Assembly (NCBI GenBank): GCA_036379955.1
Contig: DASVFR010000025.1
Span: forward strand, 1-64,000
DNA: 64,000 nt
Reading direction: 5' to 3'
DNA from: VRUE01 sp036379955
GTDB taxonomy: Bacteria > Actinomycetota > Thermoleophilia > Solirubrobacterales > 70-9
Shown: positions 1 to 7,195 of the stretch, piece after piece
Position numbering within the stretch: the first letter of the stretch is position 1
How the letters are laid out: each line of letters begins with the position of its first letter
Position numbers and translations under genes: made by a program
The notes under the pieces: generated by a model
The model's input: only the letters and a program-made list of their open reading frames with translations
The model's database searches: none
What the model was told of the DNA's origin: nothing

Positions 1-1
1 C

Positions 2-478
2 CGCGCCCAGCACATGCTGGAGACCGGCGAGTACGTGAACGTGATCGCCGACGGCGGCATGCGGACCGGTGGCGACGTCTCCAAGGCGATCGCGATGGGC
101 GCCGACGCGGTGATGGTCGGCTCGCCCCTGGCGCGCGCCAAGGAGGCCCCCGGCCGCGGCTTCCACTGGGGAATGGCGACCTTCCATCCCTCGCTGCCGC
201 GCGGCACCCGCGTCTCGACCAAGCAGGACGGGACCCTGGAGGAGATCCTGCTCGGTCCGGCCAAGGAGAACGACGGGACCTTCAACCTGATGGGGGCGCT
301 GAAAACCTCGATGGCCACCTGCGGCTACGAGGACATCCGCTCCTTCCAGCGGGCCGAGGTTATGGTCGCGCCGGCGCTGATGAGCGAGGGGAAGAAGCTG
401 CAGACCGAGCAGGCGGTCGGCATGGGGTCGAACGGGCGGGCCGCGGTGGCGACGGGGGTTGCGGTGTCGGATGACTGA
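2..478 (+). CDS. IMP dehydrogenase family protein (GuaB3-like), C-terminal part
   Basis: The gene is cut by the left window edge; about 158 C-terminal residues remain. The stretch ADGGMRTGGDVSKAIAMGAD followed by AVMVGS is the phosphate-binding loop region of the IMP dehydrogenase/GMP reductase barrel. The tail (GRGFHWGMATFHPSLPRGTR) fits the GuaB3 subgroup found in actinobacteria beside true GuaB. Family members act on purine nucleotides in the cytoplasm, and the guaA gene directly downstream supports a role in guanine nucleotide metabolism. The catalytic cysteine loop lies outside the window, so dehydrogenase and reductase activity cannot be told apart here. Confidence 0.85.
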   Translation, partial: RAQHMLETGEYVNVIADGGMRTGGDVSKAIAMGADAVMVGSPLARAKEAPGRGFHWGMATFHPSLPRGTRVSTKQDGTLEEILLGPAKENDGTFNLMGALKTSMATCGYEDIRSFQRAEVMVAPALMSEGKKLQTEQAVGMGSNGRAAVATGVAVSDD

Positions 479-492
479 TCCAGAGTTGTCAA

Positions 493-588
493 GCCGGCGG
501 GTCCTGTCGCCGATTTGGTGCCACCATCCTGCGGGCGCGGCTGCGCCGCGTCCTCGGACGGTCCCCCAAATCGGCGCCACCCGCCGGC
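493..588 (+). repeat. Long inverted repeat, class 1 (CCTGT/CC bulge)
   Basis: It lies between the GuaB-family stop and guaA. The outer arms GCCGGCGGGT (493-502) and ACCCGCCGGC (579-588) pair perfectly. An asymmetric bulge follows, CCTGT on the left and CC on the right, then a further 11-bp stem (508-518 with 566-576). The same bulge recurs at 11045-11139 and, on the other strand, at 27886-27977, although the stem sequences differ. No T-tract follows. Confidence 0.8.
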
Positions 589-663
589 AGGATCGTGGGT
601 GAGGCAGCGCTGGGGTCCGAGTCGTCTGGGCCGTCCGAGAGGGCGCCCGCTGACGCACATGCC

Positions 664-2196
664 TTGGAGGAGGTTCTCGTCCTTGATTTCGGGGGGCAGT
701 ACTCGCAGCTGATCGCGAGACGAATTCGCGAGTGCGGCGTTTTCGCCGAGTTGCTGCCTGCCGACACGCCTGTTGAGGTCATAAGAGACAGGGCTCCGAA
801 GGGGCTGGTCTTGTCTGGCGGGCCGGCTTCGGTCTATGAGGAGGGCGCCCCCGGCTTCCCGACGGAGCTACTCGATTTGGGGATTCCGATGCTGGGGATC
901 TGTTACGGGATGCAGGCGATGGTCCAGGCGCTGGGCGGCAAGGTCGAGGCGGCTGAGGCGGGGGAGTTCGGGCGCACCGACCTGGGCCTGCGCGACGGCG
1001 GCGGGCGGCTGTTGGGTGGGCTTCCGGAGGAGCAGAGCTGCTGGATGAGCCACCGCGATGCCGTCTTCGAGCCGCCGGAGGGGTTCACGGCACTTGCCTC
1101 CAGCCCCGGGTCGCCGGTTGCCGCCTGCGAGCACCCCGAGCGCGGCCTCTATGGAATCCAGTTCCACCCCGAGGTGGTCCACACGCCCTATGGGACCGAG
1201 ATCCTCACCCGCTTCCTGCGCGACGTCGCCGGCTGTGAGGATCGCTGGTCGGCTCAGTCCGTGATCGAAGAGCAGGTCGAGCGCATCCGGGCGCAGGTGG
1301 GGGAGGGGTGCGTGATCTGCGGCCTCTCCGGCGGGGTCGACTCCTCGGTTGCGGCGCTGCTCGTCCACCGCGCGATCGGCGAGCAGCTGACCTGCGTCTT
1401 CGTCGACCACGGCCTGATGCGGCTCAACGAGGCCGAGCAGGTGGTCGCGGCCTTCGAGCAGTTCGGGATCCCGCTCGTCCACGTCGAAGCCGAGCAGCGC
1501 TTCCTCGCCAAGCTGGCGGGGGTCGACGAGCCCGAGCGCAAGCGCAAGATCATCGGCGAGGAGTTCATCCGCGTCTTCGAGGAGGAGGCGGCGAAGCTCG
1601 AGGACGCCGCATACCTGGTGCAGGGGACCCTCTACTCGGACGTGATCGAGTCGGGGGGCAGTCACGGCGCGGCGACGATCAAGTCGCACCACAACGTCGG
1701 CGGCCTGCCGGAGGACCTCGAGTTCGAGCTGGTCGAGCCGCTGCGGATGCTGTTCAAGGACGAGGTGCGGGCCGTCGGGGCCGAGCTCGGCCTCCCCGAG
1801 CGCATGGTCTGGCGCCAGCCCTTCCCCGGCCCGGGCCTCGCAATCCGCATCGTCGGCGGCGAGGTCACCAGAGAGCGGCTCGACGTCCTCCGCGCCGCCG
1901 ACGCGATCCTGCAGGAGGAGATCCGCGCCGCGGACCTCTACCGCCAGCTCTGGCAGTCCTTCTGCGTGCTGCCGGTCGTGAGGTCGGTCGGCGTCCAGGG
2001 CGACGGGCGCACCTACGCCTACCCGATCGTGATCCGCGCGGTCACCTCCGACGATGCGATGACCGCCGACTGGGCCCGACTGCCCTATGACCTGCTGGAG
2101 AAAGTCTCCAGCCGGATCATCAACGAGATAGCTGATGTCAACCGAGTCGCGCTCGATATCTCCTCGAAGCCACCGGCCACGATCGAGTGGGAGTGA
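664..2196 (+). CDS. guaA: GMP synthase (glutamine-hydrolysing)
   Basis: Converts XMP to GMP with ATP and glutamine in the cytoplasm. The class I glutamine amidotransferase domain comes first, with nucleophile Cys80 in GICYGMQ and the FHPE motif near residue 175. The ATP pyrophosphatase domain follows with SGGVDSS near residue 222, and the dimerisation domain ends the protein (510 residues, normal length). I chose TTG 664 because family members begin just before VLVLDFGGQYSQL; the frame stays open to GTG 595, but that extension lies partly in the upstream inverted repeat. It follows a GuaB-family gene, as is common for guanine nucleotide synthesis genes. Confidence 0.95.
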   Translation: MEEVLVLDFGGQYSQLIARRIRECGVFAELLPADTPVEVIRDRAPKGLVLSGGPASVYEEGAPGFPTELLDLGIPMLGICYGMQAMVQALGGKVEAAEAGEFGRTDLGLRDGGGRLLGGLPEEQSCWMSHRDAVFEPPEGFTALASSPGSPVAACEHPERGLYGIQFHPEVVHTPYGTEILTRFLRDVAGCEDRWSAQSVIEEQVERIRAQVGEGCVICGLSGGVDSSVAALLVHRAIGEQLTCVFVDHGLMRLNEAEQVVAAFEQFGIPLVHVEAEQRFLAKLAGVDEPERKRKIIGEEFIRVFEEEAAKLEDAAYLVQGTLYSDVIESGGSHGAATIKSHHNVGGLPEDLEFELVEPLRMLFKDEVRAVGAELGLPERMVWRQPFPGPGLAIRIVGGEVTRERLDVLRAADAILQEEIRAADLYRQLWQSFCVLPVVRSVGVQGDGRTYAYPIVIRAVTSDDAMTADWARLPYDLLEKVSSRIINEIADVNRVALDISSKPPATIEWE

Positions 2197-2316
2197 TGGC
2201 GGCCCAGGAGGTCGCCTGGCGGTGTCCTCGGCAATTCGCCTTGGTCACGTAGTCCGTCTACGCTCCCGGCGGCGAATTGCCTGCGTCCTTGCCAGGCAAC
2301 CTCCTGACCTCGCCAT
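2196..2316 (+). repeat. Long inverted repeat, class 2 (GTCCT internal loop)
   Basis: It starts at the guaA stop. Paired segments are 2196-2201/2311-2316, 2205-2212/2299-2306, 2214-2220/2291-2297 and the perfect 11-bp stem GGCAATTCGCC (2230-2240) with 2271-2281. Between the last two stems is a symmetric 9+9 internal loop, GGTGTCCTC (2221-2229) facing TGCGTCCTT (2282-2290). Nearly the same internal loop occurs at 5721-5820 and 23831-23999. Confidence 0.8.
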
Positions 2317-2324
2317 CCTGTCCC

Positions 2325-3173
2325 ATGCCGTTTTGGCTCTCGATAGGGGCTCTCGGCCTTGTTCAGGCAGCGCTTGTGGCCTTGCCCCGGGCGCGGCGAA
2401 GTCCCGCATGGGTTACGCGTCTGAGCGGTCCTTGGTGGGCACTGGTGCCGGCGGCGTCGATCGCGGCGGTGATCGGGATCGTCGAACTCGAATCGGGGTC
2501 GGCGAGGTGGCTCTCGTACCTCGCGCTGGTCGCCGTGCCGCCCCTGGCGGCATTTGCCCTCGCTGGGCTGATCCACGGCTCGCGCCTCCTTTGGGCCTGG
2601 GCGGCGCTGCCGCTCTTCGTCTTCGCCTGGGCGGCGACGGGCTCGCTGGCGGGTGAGGTGGCAGCGACGGCGCTCTCCGGCTTGGCGTGCGTGACGCTCG
2701 GCTGGCTGCTCGTCTGCGCGGTGCCGGCGCACTGGCTGCGCCTGGGCGTCTACGCGATGGCCGCGATCGACACGGTCTATGTCAGCGCCGATCTCCTGCA
2801 GGGGCCGAACGCCGTCCTCAATGCTGCCGCGCCGGCCGCGAGCCTCCCGGCGCTCCAGTCGATCCACCTCGGCTCCGCCGTCATGGGCTTCGGCGACTTC
2901 TTCGTCGCCGCCCTGGTCGGCTGCCTCCTCGCCCAACCGCGGACCGATGGGCCGATACGTCAAGGCATCCTTGACGTATCGGCCCATCGGCAACTAGTCG
3001 CTGCTGGGTTGGTGGCGGTGTTGGCGCTTGGGTTCGACTTGCTGTTCTTCGCGGTCGACACGCTGCCGGCGACGCTGCCGGTCGCCGTCGCGCTGGCGCT
3101 GGTTGAATCGCGGCCCTCCCAGCCGGGTGCAACGCGAAGTACGTCTATTGCATGGAGAAAACGTTGCAGCTGA
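2325..3173 (+). CDS. Presenilin/signal-peptide-peptidase-like membrane protein
   Basis: A very hydrophobic protein of 282 residues with about nine predicted membrane segments. Asp149 lies in segment 6 (AMAAIDTVYV) and Asp191 in the GFGD motif of segment 7 (MGFGDFFVAALVG). LPATLP (247-252) precedes segment 9. This order matches the GxGD intramembrane aspartyl proteases (presenilin, SPP and archaeal homologues), which use a TM6 Asp, a TM7 GxGD and a C-terminal PAL; here PAL is replaced by PAT-LP. Prepilin peptidases also carry GxGD, but the lysine that usually follows it is absent. ATG 2325 was chosen because the open frame upstream falls in the inverted repeat. A 47-base palindrome in frame encodes residues about 207-222, in the loop between segments 7 and 8. 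Protease function is inferred. Confidence 0.6.
   Translation: MPFWLSIGALGLVQAALVALPRARRSPAWVTRLSGPWWALVPAASIAAVIGIVELESGSARWLSYLALVAVPPLAAFALAGLIHGSRLLWAWAALPLFVFAWAATGSLAGEVAATALSGLACVTLGWLLVCAVPAHWLRLGVYAMAAIDTVYVSADLLQGPNAVLNAAAPAASLPALQSIHLGSAVMGFGDFFVAALVGCLLAQPRTDGPIRQGILDVSAHRQLVAAGLVAVLALGFDLLFFAVDTLPATLPVAVALALVESRPSQPGATRSTSIAWRKRCS
2944..2990. repeat. Perfect palindrome inside a coding sequence
   Basis: Two 22-base arms (2944-2965 and 2969-2990) pair perfectly around a 3-base CAT loop. The left arm starts CCGATGGGCCGATACGTC. It lies in frame in the presenilin-like gene, between the GxGD segment and the last two membrane segments, so it adds a hydrophilic loop without breaking the frame. 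Its outer arm resembles the hairpin at 21230-21282 (CGAYGGGCCGA). Confidence 0.9.
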
Positions 3174-3192
3174 ACGAGGTTGCGACGGAGGG

Positions 3193-4137
3193 TCAGCTGT
3201 AGCGGTCCCACTGTTCGAGGTAGGGCAGCGGGTCGATCGGGCTGCCGCCTTCGTACCAGCCGGGCGCGGTCCAGATCTCGAAGTGCAGGTGGCAGGCGGT
3301 GGCATCGCCCGTCTCGCCGACGATGCCGATCGGCTGCCCGGTGCGGACCGGGTCGCCGGTCTTCAGCGGCGAGGGTTCGGCCAGGTGCGCGTACATGAAG
3401 TCGTAGCCGGTGCCCTTGCCGTCGATGACGACGTAGTTGCCGGCGTTGCCCTCGTAGCCGGCGTACTGGACCGTCCCGCCGCGGGCCGCGACCTCGGTCT
3501 GGCCGCATGCCGCCATCACGTCCTGGCCCTGATGGGTGTGACCTGACCGGGCCGCGCCGAAGCGCCCGGCCGCGCCGCCGAAGTCGTGCGGGCCGAGGAT
3601 CGGGAAGGCGTATCCGTAGAGGGCGAAGCCGAGGCTGAGCGGTTCGGTCGAGGCGCTCGCGCGTCCCGCGGCGCTCGCGCTCGCGCCCTGAGCGCCGACG
3701 CGGAAGCTGTAGCGACCGTTGCGCGCCGGCCGGCCTTCCGCCGTGGTCCCGTCCCAGCGGATCCCGACGAGCGTGTGGGGCGCTACGTCGTTGCGGTAGA
3801 AGGTCCGGACGATTTCTCCCGCCGAGTCGACGACGTCGATCTGCAGGTCGTTCTGCGCTTGGGTGCTTTCGATTTCGAAGTGCAGGCTCGGGTTGCGGAC
3901 GCCGTAGAAGAAGGACTTGCGCGGCGTGGTCCGCGCGGAGAGCAGCGAGAGGACGCCGGCGCTCGGCGCTTCGGCGGCAGGGGCGCCCGTCGGGCTGCCC
4001 GGTGCCGGCGGTCCGGCCGCGGCGGTGCCGGCGCCGCCCGTGGAGGCTGCGGCCGGGCAGGCGAGCAGGGCCAGAATGACCATCGCTGCAACCGTCGATT
4101 TGATTCCTGCCAACCAAGGCTTGGCGTTTCTCGCCAC
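3193..4137 (-). CDS. Secreted M23 family metallopeptidase
   Basis: A predicted peptidoglycan endopeptidase acting in the cell wall. The N-terminus (GTG start) carries a signal peptide, with a hydrophobic core near residues 15-31 ending ACPAAAS. A low-complexity Gly/Ala/Pro linker and an FlgD-like Ig segment (VRTFYRNDVAPHTLVGIRWD) follow. The C-terminal LytM/M23 domain keeps the zinc ligands in HTHQGQD and HLHFE. A purine-rich Shine-Dalgarno-like AGAGAGGG precedes the start. The 5' leader contains a c-di-AMP riboswitch, which fits known control of cell-wall hydrolases in actinobacteria. Its substrate bond cannot be read from sequence. Confidence 0.9.
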   Translation of the reverse strand: MARNAKPWLAGIKSTVAAMVILALLACPAAASTGGAGTAAAGPPAPGSPTGAPAAEAPSAGVLSLLSARTTPRKSFFYGVRNPSLHFEIESTQAQNDLQIDVVDSAGEIVRTFYRNDVAPHTLVGIRWDGTTAEGRPARNGRYSFRVGAQGASASAAGRASASTEPLSLGFALYGYAFPILGPHDFGGAAGRFGAARSGHTHQGQDVMAACGQTEVAARGGTVQYAGYEGNAGNYVVIDGKGTGYDFMYAHLAEPSPLKTGDPVRTGQPIGIVGETGDATACHLHFEIWTAPGWYEGGSPIDPLPYLEQWDRYS

Positions 4138-4155
4138 TTGCCCTCTCTTTCGTTT

Positions 4156-4278
4156 GCCTGCGGAGTTAGCTGTCGGGCTCGCGCTGAAAGAGATGCGCTA
4201 CGACCTTTTCTGCTTCGGTCGATTCGCCCCTGGGGCCTGCAACGGCTCCTGCGGTTCCTCCGCTCCCAGCCACATGGG
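4156..4278 (-). promoter_or_regulatory. Cyclic di-AMP riboswitch (ydaO/yuaA type)
   Basis: Read on the minus strand, the leader contains the conserved elements in order: GAGCGGAGGAACCG, then GGGGCGAATCGAC, then the hallmark 3' element CCCGACAGCTAACTCCGCAG (about 4158-4177), which closely matches the ydaO consensus CCCGACAGCTAAC..CG.A.GC. It ends about 20 bases before the M23 peptidase start. Family knowledge: these RNAs bind c-di-AMP and usually turn genes off, and they often precede cell-wall hydrolases. A covariance-model search would settle the exact 5' boundary. Confidence 0.85.
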
Positions 4279-4317
4279 GCGGCCGGGATTAGGCACTCTT
4301 GGCACTGCTGGCGCGGC

Positions 4318-4323
4318 AGTATA
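4318..4323 (-). promoter_or_regulatory. Candidate -10 box for the riboswitch/M23 transcript
   Basis: TATACT on the minus strand, about 40 bases upstream of the riboswitch 5' end, with GGAACT 17 bases further upstream as a weak -35. The placement fits a transcript that starts just before the riboswitch. Confidence 0.4.
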
Positions 4324-4347
4324 GCCACGCCTGCGGCCGCAGTTCCC

Positions 4348-4353
4348 TATCAT
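4348..4353 (+). promoter_or_regulatory. Candidate leaderless -10 box for rplM
   Basis: TATCAT lies 9 bases before the rplM GTG and there is no Shine-Dalgarno sequence between them, so transcription would start at or next to the start codon. Confidence 0.45.
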
Positions 4354-4362
4354 GCCCCGGCC

Positions 4363-4797
4363 GTGAAGACCTACGTAGCGACAGCCGCCGACCGCCAGCG
4401 CGACTGGTACGTCGTCGACGCCGAGGGCCAGACCCTCGGTCGTCTCGCGACCCGGATCGCCGACACGCTGCGCGGCAAGCGCAAGCCGGAGTACACCCCG
4501 CACGTGGACACCGGCGACTTCGTCGTCGTCGTCAACGCGGAGAAGATTCACGTCACCGGCGACAAGCTGGCGCAGAAGCGCTATTGGCGCCACAGCGGCT
4601 ATCCCGGCGGGATCAAGTCCCGCACGCTCGCCGAGATGCTCGAGCGCCGGCCCGAGGAGGTCATCCGCAAGGCCGTCAAGGGGATGCTGCCCCGCAACCG
4701 GCTGGCGCGGCAGCAGCTGACCAAGCTGAAGGTGTACGCCGGGCCCGAGCATCCGCATGCTGCTCAGCAGCCCAAACCGATGGAGACAAAGACTTGA
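4363..4797 (+). CDS. rplM: 50S ribosomal protein L13
   Basis: Large-subunit protein of 144 residues, the usual length. Typical features are RDWYVVDAEGQTLGRLA near the N-terminus, KIHVTGDKLAQKRYWRHSG in the middle and GMLPRNRLARQQLTKLKVYA toward the end. The GTG start is set by the conserved N-terminus and a -10-like TATCAT just upstream. It is followed by rpsI with a 4-base TTGA overlap, the classic rplM-rpsI pair. Confidence 0.97.
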   Translation: MKTYVATAADRQRDWYVVDAEGQTLGRLATRIADTLRGKRKPEYTPHVDTGDFVVVVNAEKIHVTGDKLAQKRYWRHSGYPGGIKSRTLAEMLERRPEEVIRKAVKGMLPRNRLARQQLTKLKVYAGPEHPHAAQQPKPMETKT

Positions 4798-5711
4798 TCG
4801 ACGACGAGACTCAGAAGGACGAGGCGACACCCGAGCAGGACGAGACGCCTGCTGGCGAGGGACCGGCGGATCAGGCCGCGGGTCCTGTCGCCGAGGATGG
4901 CGAGTCGTCCTCGCAAGAAGCTGCGGGCGACTCCCCATCCTCGACACCACCCGCGGCAGAGGCGGAGGACCATCCCCAGGATGGGGCCCCGCAAGCCGAG
5001 GGCGAGGCCGTCGAGGGGTCTGAAGAGGAAACAGCTTCCGAGCCCGAGGCGGAGGTTGCGGAGCCCGTGGCCGAGAAGGTTGATGAGGCGCCCGAAGCCG
5101 AGAAGGCGGACGAGAAGCCAAAGGCTGAGGAGAAGAAGAAAGACGTCATTCCTGGGGCGGATCTGGAACCTATTGCGGTTGAGCCTGAGGAGCGGCCGCT
5201 TAGTGCCGAAGAGCAGGCTCGGCTGGAAGCCGAAGAGGAAGAGCGGGCTAAACGCGAGGCCGAGCTGGCCGCTGCCGAGGAGGAGCCGAAGGCGGCGAGC
5301 AGGGCGCCGGCGAAGATGGAGGGGGACGCGCGCTACCTGGCCACGGGCAAGCGCAAGACCTCGATCGCCCGCGTCACCCTGATTCCGGGGAGCGGCAAGA
5401 TCGAGATCAACAAGCGCGCTCTGGAGGAGTTCTTCCCCCGTCCGCTGCATCAGACCACGGTCCGTCTGCCGCTGACGATCACCGGCTACGAGAACACCGT
5501 CGACGTCCGCGTACGGGTTCACGGCGGCGGCATCAGCGGCCAGGCCGGCGCCGTGCGCCACGGCATCGCCCGGGCCCTGACCGAGGTCGACCCCGAGCTC
5601 CGCGGCGAGCTCAAGCGGCGCGGCTTCCTCACCCGCGACGCGCGCGCCAAGGAGCGCCGCAAGGCCGGGCTTAAGAAGGCCCGCAAGCGGCCGCAGTTCA
5701 GCAAGCGCTGA
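4794..5711 (+). CDS. rpsI: 30S ribosomal protein S9 with long acidic N-terminal extension
   Basis: The last 131 residues, from MEGDARYLATGKRKTSIARV, form a complete S9 ending KARKRPQFSKR. They are preceded in the same frame by about 174 residues rich in Glu, Ala, Asp and Pro, starting at TTG 4794, which overlaps the rplM stop. S9 is normally about 130 residues. The frame stays open over the whole extension and no good ribosome binding site precedes the internal ATG 5316, so I infer one long protein coupled to rplM. The alternative is a short S9 from ATG 5316 with a separate acidic leader. Confidence 0.85.
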   Translation: MIDDETQKDEATPEQDETPAGEGPADQAAGPVAEDGESSSQEAAGDSPSSTPPAAEAEDHPQDGAPQAEGEAVEGSEEETASEPEAEVAEPVAEKVDEAPEAEKADEKPKAEEKKKDVIPGADLEPIAVEPEERPLSAEEQARLEAEEEERAKREAELAAAEEEPKAASRAPAKMEGDARYLATGKRKTSIARVTLIPGSGKIEINKRALEEFFPRPLHQTTVRLPLTITGYENTVDVRVRVHGGGISGQAGAVRHGIARALTEVDPELRGELKRRGFLTRDARAKERRKAGLKKARKRPQFSKR

Positions 5712-5720
5712 GGACGCTGC

Positions 5721-5820
5721 AAACCTTCGTCTGGCGGCGTCCTCGGTCGGCTGGCTCGCTCACTTAGTAACAACTAAGCTCGCTTCACCAGCCTCCCTGC
5801 GTCCTTGCCAGTCTCGGTTT
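5721..5820 (+). repeat. Long inverted repeat, class 2 (GTCCT internal loop)
   Basis: It follows the rpsI stop. Stems are AAACC/GGTTT (5721-5725/5816-5820), CTGGC/GCCAG (5731-5735/5807-5811), an imperfect GG..GGCTGG stem, and a terminal CTTAGT-AACA-ACTAAG hairpin (5763-5778). The 9+9 internal loop is GGCGTCCTC (5736-5744) facing TGCGTCCTT (5798-5806), almost identical to the loop at 2221/2282. It fills the rpsI-glmM gap. Confidence 0.75.
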
Positions 5821-5846
5821 TCGCGCCCTCAGTCGCTTGCTACGCA

Positions 5847-7163
5847 ATGACCACTACTAGAACCCTCTTCGGAACCGACGGCGTCCGCGGCGAGGCGGGC
5901 ACGTTCCTCACCGCCGAGCTGGCGACGTCGCTGGGTCGGGCCGCGACGGCGTCGCTGGAGGCGCAGCGACCGCAGGTGCTGATCGTGCGCGACACGCGCG
6001 AGTCGGGGCCGATGATCGAGGTCGCGCTGGCGGCCGGGATCGCGGCGGCGGGGGGCGATGCCTTGCTCGGCGGCGTCCTGCCGACGCCGGCCGCCGCGGT
6101 GCTGGTCCGCCGGCTCGGGCTCGATCTGGCCGCCGTCGTATCGGCCTCGCACAACCCCTACCGCGACAACGGGATCAAGTTCTTCTCACGGCGTGGGACG
6201 AAGCTCGACGACGAGGCCGAGGCGCGGATCGAGTCGCTGCTCGGCGCCGAGCCGGCCGATGGCGTCGCGCCCGGCCACGTGCGCGAGCTGAACGGCGGCC
6301 TGGAGGACTATCTGCGCGCGCTCGAGGCCGCCTTCCCGCTCGATCTCTCCGGCCGCCGGGTGATGCTCGACTGCGCCAACGGCGCCACCTTCCAGGCGGC
6401 CCCGGCGATCTTCGAGCGTCTGGGGGCGACCGTGGAGGTCATGGCGACCGAGCCCGACGGGCGCAACATCAACGACGGCTGCGGCTCCACGCACCTCGAT
6501 GCGATCGCCGCGCGCATCGCCTCCTCGGAGGCGAAGATCGGATTCGCCTTCGACGGCGACGGCGACCGCGTGCTCGCCGTCGACGGCACCGGGCGCATCC
6601 ACGACGGCGACGAGCTGATCGCGCTGGCTGCCCGCGGGATGGCGGCCCGCGGCGAGCTCGACGGCGGCGTCGCGGTCACCGTGATGAGCAACTACGGCTT
6701 CCACCGCGCGATGGAGGAGGCCGGGGTCGAGGTCGCCGTGACCAAGGTGGGCGACCGCTACGTCCTCGACGAGCTGCGCGAGCGGGGCTGGCGACTGGGG
6801 GGCGAGCAGTCGGGTCACATCATCGACACCCGCTTCGCCGCCACCGGCGACGGGATCGCCGCGGCGCTGGCGACGATGCGCGAGCTGGGAGATCGCGACC
6901 TCGCCGACGTCGAGGCGATGGAGAAGCTGCCGCAGACGCTGGTCAACGTCGAGGTCGGCGACCGCGAGGCGCTGGCCCGGGCGGAGGCGGTCTGGGAGGC
7001 GGTCGAGAGCGAGAACGAGGCGCTCGAGAGCCGCGGCCGGGTGTTGCTGCGGCCGTCCGGCACCGAGCCCCTGGTGCGGGTCATGGTCGAGGCGCCGAGC
7101 GCGGAGGAGGCGGACGCGATCTGCAAGCGACTCGTCGCCGCCGTGCGCAAAGAGCTGGCCTGA
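5847..7163 (+). CDS. glmM: Phosphoglucosamine mutase
   Basis: Interconverts glucosamine-6-phosphate and glucosamine-1-phosphate for UDP-GlcNAc and peptidoglycan synthesis. The start at ATG 5847 gives TTTRTLFGTDGVRGEAG, the conserved N-terminus; the open frame upstream is repeat sequence. The phosphoserine loop is VSASHNPYRDNGIKFF near residue 100, the metal-binding loop FDGDGDRVLAVD near 235, and the phosphate-binding RPSGTEPLVRV near the C-terminus. 438 residues, normal length. The next gene is glmS, the preceding enzyme in the pathway. Confidence 0.96.
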   Translation: MTTTRTLFGTDGVRGEAGTFLTAELATSLGRAATASLEAQRPQVLIVRDTRESGPMIEVALAAGIAAAGGDALLGGVLPTPAAAVLVRRLGLDLAAVVSASHNPYRDNGIKFFSRRGTKLDDEAEARIESLLGAEPADGVAPGHVRELNGGLEDYLRALEAAFPLDLSGRRVMLDCANGATFQAAPAIFERLGATVEVMATEPDGRNINDGCGSTHLDAIAARIASSEAKIGFAFDGDGDRVLAVDGTGRIHDGDELIALAARGMAARGELDGGVAVTVMSNYGFHRAMEEAGVEVAVTKVGDRYVLDELRERGWRLGGEQSGHIIDTRFAATGDGIAAALATMRELGDRDLADVEAMEKLPQTLVNVEVGDREALARAEAVWEAVESENEALESRGRVLLRPSGTEPLVRVMVEAPSAEEADAICKRLVAAVRKELA

Positions 7164-7195
7164 GCCGCGCTCCCTCTACCCTTTCTCGTCTCCCT

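Noticed and set aside
493..588. Terminal inverted repeats of an insertion sequence
   Set aside because: The arms face each other over fewer than 100 bases with no transposase or room for one; the same holds for the other palindromes.
2325..3173. Prepilin peptidase for the GFGD protein
   Set aside because: The first-Asp motif and the Lys after GxGD of prepilin peptidases are missing, there are no pilin genes nearby, and the C-terminal LPATLP fits the presenilin layout better.
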